A stretch of 19,438 bases of DNA from positions 1-19,438 of the forward strand of contig DAIMZO010000029.1 in NCBI GenBank assembly GCA_036733925.1, written 5' to 3'. Both the position numbers and the translations under genes were made by a program. Position 1 is the first letter of the stretch. Each line of letters begins with the position of its first letter. Below the pieces are notes generated by a model that saw only the letters and a list, made by a program, of their open reading frames with translations, was not told where the DNA came from and made no database searches. Positions 14,555 through 19,438 of this stretch are shown here, in pieces. The DNA is from UBA2897 sp036733925. Its GTDB lineage: Bacteria > Bacillota > Negativicutes > Selenomonadales > Selenomonadaceae.

Positions 14555-14583
14555 ATTGTATCACACGTGCAAAGGCATTTCAA
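14555..14583 (-). promoter_or_regulatory. sigma-A promoter of ileS
   Basis: On the minus strand TTGAAA (14583-14578), a 17-base spacer and TACAAT (14560-14555), with a TG one base before the -10, form a strong promoter. It gives a leader of about 390 bases containing the T-box. Confidence 0.85.
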
Positions 14584-14663
14584 TCCCTCGGGGCAAAAAT
14601 CCAGTCGTTCTCCGCTGGCAGAACGCAGAATATCGAACGCTGAGCATCCGGCTTACCATACGT

Positions 14664-14698
14664 GCCCCCTCAGTCTCGCTTCGCGAGCCAGCTCCCCC
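14664..14698. repeat. GC-rich dispersed-type repeat with central hairpin
   Basis: GCCCCCTCAGT, then a CTCGC-TTC-GCGAG hairpin (14675-14687), then CAGCTCCCCC, resembles short interspersed repeats that I recall from intergenic regions of gut and oral Firmicutes. Only one copy is in the window, so dispersal is inferred. It lies upstream of both the ileS promoter and the PepSY gene promoter. Nothing else is evident in 14584-14770. Confidence 0.5.
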
Positions 14699-14772
14699 GT
14701 CGGGTATGCCAATTTTTCAGAATCTTTTCGTTCTTCACGATACACTTACTTAACTTTCTTTAGATGTAAGCC

Positions 14773-14800
14773 TTTACATTTTAGGTTTATCTGTTATACT
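14773..14800 (+). promoter_or_regulatory. sigma-A promoter for the PepSY-like gene
   Basis: TTTACA (14773-14778), a 16-base spacer and TATACT (14795-14800) match a sigma-A promoter. Transcription would begin near 14807, about 70 bases before the start codon. Confidence 0.75.
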
Positions 14801-14877
14801 TGGTTGTGTTGAAAGCAATGACAAATCACATAAGCACGCATCGGGACAGGGTTCCTGGGAAAAGGAGAAAGAACATC

Positions 14878-15402
14878 ATGAAGAACACGAAACACGCAGC
14901 AGGTCTTTTCACGACGGCAGTACTCGCCGGCATCCTCGTACTCGGCGCGGTCAGCGTCGGCTTCTCGAAGCCGGTCGTCGCGGACGCGGTCTCCGCGGGG
15001 TATCTCGCTAGCCGCTACGTCCCGCAGACGAGCGATCTGCAGGGCGTCACGGACGCAGGTGACCACTACAACGTCGCCTACGCCTGGACGGCGGACGGGA
15101 TGAACGTCAGCTACGATATCGCGGTCAGCAAGGCGGAACAGCGCGTGATCTCGTCGACGACGCGCTACAACAACAACCACGCGGGCAACACGGTAAGCCT
15201 CTCGGAGCGCCAGATCCGCGAGCAGCTCGCGAAACGCGTACCGAGCGCGACGATCGACACGATCGAACTGAACGCAGGTACGGCTGGCTCCTACTACACG
15301 GTGAACTACCATTCCGGCGCAACGACGGGTACGATTGAGCTCAACGCGGCAACGGGCAACACGATTGAGAAGACCGTGAACTACGTCTCGCTGAATCGTT
15401 AA
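14878..15402 (+). CDS. secreted or membrane-anchored PepSY-like domain protein
   Basis: The 174-residue protein has a basic N-terminus and one hydrophobic segment (about 9-30, LFTTAVLAGILVLGAVSVGF), so it is exported or anchored. The rest is two copies of a PepSY-like pattern: GDHYNVAYAWTADGMNVSYD with the following strand (about 65-95), and RVPSATIDTIEL, then YYTVNYHS, then TGTIELNAATGNTIEK (about 122-168). PepSY domains occur in protease-associated and cell-envelope proteins; no enzymatic residues are visible. The start ATG 14878 follows AAAGGAGAAAG at about 8 bases; an open frame reaching back to 14800 would overlap the promoter. It is transcribed alone, divergent from ileS and convergent with tadA. 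The domain call rests on pattern only. Confidence 0.7.
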   Translation: MKNTKHAAGLFTTAVLAGILVLGAVSVGFSKPVVADAVSAGYLASRYVPQTSDLQGVTDAGDHYNVAYAWTADGMNVSYDIAVSKAEQRVISSTTRYNNNHAGNTVSLSERQIREQLAKRVPSATIDTIELNAGTAGSYYTVNYHSGATTGTIELNAATGNTIEKTVNYVSLNR

Positions 15403-15423
15403 AATCCTAGGTAAGCAGTTACA

Positions 15424-15463
15424 AAAAGAGTGACAATGCAACGCAATGCATCGTCACTCTTTT
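15424..15463. terminator. bidirectional terminator between the PepSY-like gene and tadA
   Basis: AAAAGAGTGAC (15424-15434) pairs with GTCACTCTTTT (15453-15463), and an inner ATGCA/TGCAT extends the stem. T-rich ends occur on both strands. The tadA stop codon (15456-15454) lies inside the stem. Confidence 0.85.
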
Positions 15464-15915
15464 CTTTTCCTCTGGAAGAACCGGCGCAGGAGGCCGGTGC
15501 AGGCGATGTCGAGCACGCCCGCGGTCATCGCCGGATGATGGTTCAGCGACGGATGCCCCGGGATATTGAAGACGCTCTCGCACGCACCGGCGCGGGAATC
15601 CACGGCGCCGTAGACCACGCGGTCGAGGCGCGCCATGACGATGGCGCCCGCGCACATCGGGCAAGGCTCGAGCGTCACGTAGAGCGTGCAGCCGGACAGG
15701 CGCCAGCGGCCGAGGTGCGTGCAGGCACGGCGTATCGCGAGCAGCTCGGCGTGCGCGGTCGCGTCGCCGGACGCCTCGCGCTCGTTATGTGCAAGGGAGA
15801 GCACCTCGCCTGTGGCATTATCCACAATGACGGCACCGACGGGAATCTCCCCCTGCGCAAAGGCTTTTTCCGCCTCAGCGAACGCCAGACGCATATAGCT
15901 TTCGTCATCCCGCAT
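15454..15915 (-). CDS. tadA: tRNA-specific adenosine deaminase
   Basis: TadA deaminates A34 of tRNA-Arg(ACG) to inosine, allowing wobble decoding. The 153-residue protein has the zinc deaminase motifs: His55 and the catalytic Glu57 in TAHAELLAI, and Cys85 and Cys88 in TLEPCPMCAGAI. It also has GEIPVGAVIV and FNIPGHPSLNHHP, as in TadA. I chose ATG 15915, which gives the usual distance to MRLAFAEAEKA; a TTG at 15939 in the same frame is possible. The start region overlaps the end of the preceding small gene, so translation is probably coupled. The stop lies within the terminator hairpin. Confidence 0.95.
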   Translation of the reverse strand: MRDDESYMRLAFAEAEKAFAQGEIPVGAVIVDNATGEVLSLAHNEREASGDATAHAELLAIRRACTHLGRWRLSGCTLYVTLEPCPMCAGAIVMARLDRVVYGAVDSRAGACESVFNIPGHPSLNHHPAMTAGVLDIACTGLLRRFFQRKRKE

Positions 15916-16219
15916 CCTGCAATCTTCTCCCCGCTTCAATCAGCTTCCTCTGCAGGGCATCGCTTCCCTGCTGGTAGAACAGCGACTGTGTCGGCCGGAT
16001 GCTCAGGTCGAGCTCATAGGCCTTCGGGGCGTCCGGCCCCGCATCGTTCGATGGCCGCTCCCCTTTCTCGATTTCCTGATCCAGCATGCTGCCGAAATGC
16101 TTCTGCTCTCTCCGGTTGTCCTCATAGCCCTCCTTCCGACGGAACCGCCCGAAATCCCGCTCCGGATTGATGGCCGGGGTCTCCTTGATGCGCGTTACGC
16201 GCTCTATGCGGTCAATCAT
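15905..16219 (-). CDS. conserved-looking hypothetical protein, 104 residues
   Basis: I do not recognise this protein. It is soluble, very hydrophilic and rich in charged residues, with no membrane segment or Cys. It begins MIDRIERVTRIKETPAINP and contains FRRKEGYEDN, a HFGSMLDQEIEKGE helix-like stretch, and SIRPTQSLFYQQGSDAL near the C-terminus. The ATG at 16219 has a good SD (GGGGAGGTG) at about 6-8 bases. It overlaps the tadA start by 11 bases (ATG 15915) or 35 bases (TTG 15939), a sign of translational coupling and of a real gene. A function tied to tRNA editing is only a guess from location. Confidence 0.65.
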   Translation of the reverse strand: MIDRIERVTRIKETPAINPERDFGRFRRKEGYEDNRREQKHFGSMLDQEIEKGERPSNDAGPDAPKAYELDLSIRPTQSLFYQQGSDALQRKLIEAGRRLQDAG

Positions 16220-16271
16220 GATACTGCACCTCCCCTCTTACCTATGTTATCGAAAAATTTACAAAAAAAAT

Positions 16272-16307
16272 AAAGGACTTTTGCACTAAAAAACGCAAAA
16301 GTCCTTT
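16272..16307 (-). terminator. intrinsic terminator after feoB
   Basis: AAAGGACTTTTGC (16272-16284) pairs with GCAAAAGTCCTTT (16295-16307), a 13-bp stem with a 10-base loop. On the minus strand it is followed by ATTTTTTTTGT. It begins 14 bases after the feoB stop. Confidence 0.9.
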
Positions 16308-16320
16308 TTCCGGAATAAAT

Positions 16321-18705
16321 TCACACCAGCAGCAGGCCGACGTGGCAGACGGCGAATGCCACGATCCAGGCGATGACGCATTGGAAGAAGGCAAAGCGCA
16401 CGGCGATCCAGCCGCTGCCCATCTCGTTGCGCACAGTCGCGATGGTCGCGACGCACGGCGTGTAGAGCAGGACGAACACGAGGAACGAAAGCGCGCCGAG
16501 CGGCGGGAACAGCGTCGTGATTGCGGACAGGTTGCCATCCAGCAGCAGCGAGAGCGTCGCGACGACGTTCTCCTTTGCCGTGAAGCCCGCGAGGATGGCC
16601 GTCGCCGCGCGCCAGTCGGTGATGCCGAGCGGCACGAAAATCGGCGTGATCAGCCGCCCGATCCAGGCGAGCAGGCTGTCCTCGACGTTCTCGACCGGGT
16701 TCAGCAATGCGTCAAACGTCTCGAGGAACCAGATCAAGATGGCCGCGGCGAAGATGACTGTGAATGCCTTGATGACGAAGCCTTTCGCCTTGTCCCAGAC
16801 GAGCCGCGCGATGCTCTTCGCGCCCGGCATGCGGTAGTTCGGCAGCTCCATGACGAACGGCACCGGCTCGCCCTTGAAGTTCTTCTTCAGAATCAAGGCG
16901 AACAGGATGCCGCAGAGGATGCCGAACGAGTAGATGCCGATCATCGCGAGCGCCTGATATGGGCGCGGCACGAACGCGCTGATCATCAAGGTGTAGATGA
17001 TGATCTTCGCCGAGCAGCTCATGAACGGCGTCAGCAGGATGGTCAGTCGCCGGTCGCGCTCGCTCGAGAGCGTCCGCGTCGCCATGATGGCCGGCACCGA
17101 GCAGCCGAAGCCGAGCAGCAGAGGGACGAAGCTGCGTCCCGACAGGCCGATCTTCCGGAGCGGCTTGTCCATGACGAACGCGACGCGCGCCATATAGCCC
17201 GTATCCTCGAGCACGGACAGGAAGAAGAACAGCGTGACGATGGTCGGCAGGAAGCTCAGCACCGAGCCGACGCCCTGAGCCGCGCCGTCAACGACGAGGG
17301 AGCGCACCGTCGCGTTGACGCCGGCCGCATCGAGCCCGTCGCCGAGCCACGAGATTGCCATGTCGACGAGTGCGCCCATGCCGTCCGAGAGCCAGGCGCC
17401 GAGCCAATTGAACGTCATGACGAAGATCAGCCCCATGATGCCGAAGAACATCGGTATCGCCGTGTATTTCCCGGTCAGGATGCGGTCCATCTGCACGCTG
17501 CGGTAATGCTCACGGCTCTCATGCGGCCGCACGACGGTCCGCGCGCAGAGCCGCTCGAGGAACGTGAAGCGCATATTCGCGAGCGCGGCGTTCGGGTCGA
17601 GGCGGCTGTCCGCCTCGAGGATCTCGAACAGGTGCTCAAGCGCGTCCTGCTTCGCCCGCGGGATCTGCAGCTGGCGGTTCATCCGCTCATCCTGCTCGAT
17701 GACCTTCGTCGCCGCGAACCGCAGCGGGATGTGCGCCTGCTCGGCCTGCGGCGCGATCAGGGCCTCGACGGCCTGCAGACAGCGGTGCACGGCCGCCACC
17801 GGGTCATCCTTCACTGTGCTGTCCGGGCAGAAATCGATGCGCGGCGGCGTCTCGTGATAGCGCGCGACGTGGATTGCATGCTCGACGAGCTCGTCGACGC
17901 CCTCGTCCTTGACCGCCGAGATTGCGACGACCGGGATGCCGAGGATCTGCTCGAGCGCGTTCAGGTGGATGGAGCCGCCATTCGCGCGCACCTCGTCCAT
18001 CATGTTCAGCGCGAGGACCATCGGGATGCCGAGCTCCATGAGCTGCATGGAGAGGTACAGGTTCCGCTCGATATTCGTCGCATCGACGATGTTGATGATG
18101 CCGTCTGGATGCTCGTTCAGCAGGAAATCCCGCGTCACGATCTCCTCATCCGAATACGGAGACAGCGAGTAGATGCCCGGCAGATCCGTGACCGTCGCCT
18201 CCGGGTGCCGCCGGATATGGCCGTCCTTGCGGTCGACCGTAACGCCGGGGAAATTGCCGACATGCTGGTTCGTCCCCGTGAGCTGGTTGAACAGCGTCGT
18301 CTTACCGCAGTTCTGGTTGCCCGCGAGCGCGAAATGCAGCGGCCGCTCGAGGTCGAGGCCCTCCGGCGGATCCGCGTGCGAGTGATAGCTGCCGGCCTGC
18401 CCGAGGCCGAGCTCGCCGAACCGCGGATGCGGAATCGGGTCGTAATGTACCGCGATGCCTTCCTCCGGTTCTCCCCTGTCGAATGGCGTATCAACGAGGA
18501 TTTTTGCCGCCTCGGCCTTGCGCAGCGTCAGCTCATAGCCGCGCACCGTGAACTGCACCGGGTCGCCCATCGGCGCGAATTTCTTCAACTTGACCGCCGT
18601 ATGTGGCGTCAGACCCATATCGAGGAGGTGCTGCCGCAGCGCACCGCTGCCGCCGACCTCCGTGATCACGGCCGACTGTCCCGGCCGCAAAGCGCTCAGA
18701 TTCAT
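16321..18705 (-). CDS. feoB: fused FeoA-FeoB ferrous iron transporter
   Basis: FeoB is the main ferrous iron uptake permease; FeoA is usually a separate small SH3-like protein. Here they are one 794-residue protein. Residues 1-72 are the FeoA domain (LSALRPGQSAVITEVGG...RQHLLDMGLTP...GYELTLRKAEA). A linker of about 45 residues with several His (HYDPIPHPRF, SYHSHADPP) follows. The GTPase domain has the P-loop GNQNCGKTT at 129-137, NFPGVTVDRKDG, DLPG at 174-177, and NMMD at 234-237. The membrane part has LLGFGCSVPAIMATRT, FMSCSAKI, FTAKENVVATL, and a C-terminal gate region with LYTPCVATIATVRNEMG. The ATG at 18705 follows AGGTGAG. It appears monocistronic, between its Fur-like promoter and a terminator. 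Confidence 0.97.
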   Translation of the reverse strand: MNLSALRPGQSAVITEVGGSGALRQHLLDMGLTPHTAVKLKKFAPMGDPVQFTVRGYELTLRKAEAAKILVDTPFDRGEPEEGIAVHYDPIPHPRFGELGLGQAGSYHSHADPPEGLDLERPLHFALAGNQNCGKTTLFNQLTGTNQHVGNFPGVTVDRKDGHIRRHPEATVTDLPGIYSLSPYSDEEIVTRDFLLNEHPDGIINIVDATNIERNLYLSMQLMELGIPMVLALNMMDEVRANGGSIHLNALEQILGIPVVAISAVKDEGVDELVEHAIHVARYHETPPRIDFCPDSTVKDDPVAAVHRCLQAVEALIAPQAEQAHIPLRFAATKVIEQDERMNRQLQIPRAKQDALEHLFEILEADSRLDPNAALANMRFTFLERLCARTVVRPHESREHYRSVQMDRILTGKYTAIPMFFGIMGLIFVMTFNWLGAWLSDGMGALVDMAISWLGDGLDAAGVNATVRSLVVDGAAQGVGSVLSFLPTIVTLFFFLSVLEDTGYMARVAFVMDKPLRKIGLSGRSFVPLLLGFGCSVPAIMATRTLSSERDRRLTILLTPFMSCSAKIIIYTLMISAFVPRPYQALAMIGIYSFGILCGILFALILKKNFKGEPVPFVMELPNYRMPGAKSIARLVWDKAKGFVIKAFTVIFAAAILIWFLETFDALLNPVENVEDSLLAWIGRLITPIFVPLGITDWRAATAILAGFTAKENVVATLSLLLDGNLSAITTLFPPLGALSFLVFVLLYTPCVATIATVRNEMGSGWIAVRFAFFQCVIAWIVAFAVCHVGLLLV

Positions 18706-18756
18706 CGTTTCTCACCTACTTGTTCTTCCGCGGATGCACCGCTTTTTCGGAACCGA

Positions 18757-18794
18757 TCGATATAAAAATACTTATTATTTGTCAACGATTTTCA
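18757..18794 (-). promoter_or_regulatory. feoB promoter with Fur-like operator
   Basis: On the minus strand TTGACA (18785-18780) is a perfect -35 with weak -10 choices (TATCGA 18762-18757 at 17 bases, or TATATC 18764-18759 at 15). Overlapping it, TGAAAAT-C-GTTGACA (18794-18780) matches the 7-1-7 Fur pattern TGATAAT-N-ATTATCA at about 10 of 14 positions. Iron repression is the expected control for feoB. Confidence 0.5.
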
Positions 18795-18817
18795 TTCCAG
18801 ATTATCCATGAGATATA

Positions 18818-18854
18818 AAAAGCCAACAGGCGATGTCCTCGCCTGTTGGCTTTT
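18818..18854 (-). terminator. intrinsic terminator after mdh
   Basis: A perfect 16-bp stem (AAAAGCCAACAGGCGA, 18818-18833, with TCGCCTGTTGGCTTTT, 18839-18854) has a 5-base loop; on the minus strand it ends in TTTTTATA. It lies 54 bases after the malate dehydrogenase stop. Confidence 0.88.
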
Positions 18855-18908
18855 CTATGGAACAGAAGGATATGCCCTCTGTCTGACTTCCTATCTATGC
18901 AGCTGAAA

Positions 18909-19438
18909 TTACTTCAGTGCAGCGCCGAGCTTGCTGTTCGTGTTGCGTGCAGCCTGTACGCTCTCCTCGAACTTCGCTTTCTCGTCGCCTTCGAGCTTGA
19001 GCTCGACGACCTTCTCGATGCCCTTTGCGCCGAGGATGACCGGCACGCCGATGCAGAGGTCTTTCTCGCCGTACTCGCCCTCGAGGGATACGCAGCACGG
19101 GATGAGCTTCTTCTCGTCCATCGCGATGGCTTCAACGAGTGCCGCAGCAGCAGCGCCCGGAGCGATCCAAGCGGACGTGCCGAGGAGCTTCGTCAGCGTA
19201 GCGCCGCCGACCTTCGTCTGAGCGACAACGTCATCGAGCTCTTCCTTCGAGAGGAAGTGCGTGACCGGGATGCCGCGGAACGTTGCGAGGCTGACGAGAG
19301 GAACCATCGTCTTGTCGCTGTGGCCGCCGATGACCATGCCGTCCACATCCGTGACGGATGCCGGATAGCCAGCCTTCGTGAGGGCCTGTGCGAGGAAATA
19401 ACGGAAACGGCTGCTGTCGAGCATGCCGCCCTGGCCGA
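18909..19438 (-). CDS. mdh: malate dehydrogenase, C-terminal part (gene continues beyond the window)
   Basis: This LDH/MDH-family enzyme interconverts malate and oxaloacetate with NAD. About 176 residues are visible. The first are GQGGMLDSSRFRYFLA, matching the conserved region after the substrate-binding loop. VIGGHSDKTMVPLVS holds the catalytic His (GxHGD/GGHSD site), followed by LEGEYGEKDLCIGVPVILGAKGIEKVVELKL and the end SKLGAALK. The GGHSDxMVPL form is typical of NAD-dependent malate dehydrogenases of the lactate-dehydrogenase-like group (type 3). The frame is open to the window edge, so an apparent start at 19424 is internal. In Negativicutes this enzyme takes part in the reductive branch toward succinate/propionate. 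Confidence 0.9.
   Translation of the reverse strand, partial: GQGGMLDSSRFRYFLAQALTKAGYPASVTDVDGMVIGGHSDKTMVPLVSLATFRGIPVTHFLSKEELDDVVAQTKVGGATLTKLLGTSAWIAPGAAAAALVEAIAMDEKKLIPCCVSLEGEYGEKDLCIGVPVILGAKGIEKVVELKLEGDEKAKFEESVQAARNTNSKLGAALK

Noticed and set aside
16342..18765. 807-codon plus-strand open frame opposite feoB
   Set aside because: It is the mirror of the FeoAB coding strand, with an Arg/Asp/Glu/His-heavy composition and no ribosome site.

Overview
The window looks like chromosomal DNA from a GC-rich, low-redundancy Firmicute, most likely a Negativicute of the Selenomonas type. This is inferred from the nrnA-truB-ribF-rpsO-pnp gene order, a T-box leader in front of ileS, a fused FeoA-FeoB, consensus sigma-A promoters and strong Shine-Dalgarno sites. 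No 16S gene is present to prove the affiliation.

Layout. (1) 1-1260 holds the visible part of an IS607-type insertion sequence: an intact serine-recombinase gene (tnpA), a tnpB wrecked by internal deletions, and a right-end segment resembling an omega/reRNA scaffold. It sits directly upstream of nrnA, where rbfA/infB would be expected in this cluster. (2) 1321-7013 (+) is an RNA-processing and translation block: nrnA (oligoribonuclease/pAp phosphatase), truB, ribF, then rpsO with its own strong promoter, structured leader and terminator, then pnp. (3) 7229-8344 (-) is a membrane-anchored HtrA/DegP protease. (4) 8451-8609 holds a minus-strand terminator and a terminator-ended plus-strand small RNA candidate. 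(5) 8629-10107 (-) is a two-gene UxaA/SuyB-type dehydratase or lyase (SAF small subunit plus large subunit). (6) 10275-10828 (-) is a decayed operon: a ferredoxin-nitroreductase gene missing its nitroreductase core, and a small Cys-rich gene with a one-base frameshift. (7) 11018-14583 (-) is ileS, a eukaryote-like type II isoleucyl-tRNA synthetase, with a complete T-box leader (ATC specifier, T-box, terminator) and promoter. (8) 14584-16219 holds a dispersed GC-rich repeat, a secreted PepSY-like protein (+), and a small unknown gene overlapping tadA (-). (9) 16321-18794 (-) is a FeoA-FeoB iron transporter behind a promoter with a Fur-like site. (10) 18909-19438 (-) is the C-terminal part of malate dehydrogenase, cut by the window edge.

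Most of the window is housekeeping. The accessory signals are the IS607 element with a dead TnpB, the orphan small RNA with alternative pairings, the two adjacent pseudogenes and the dispersed repeat. I see no CRISPR array, tRNA, rRNA or phage module. I do not see convincing evidence of a wholly new multi-gene system; the 8500-8609 RNA is the most open-ended element.
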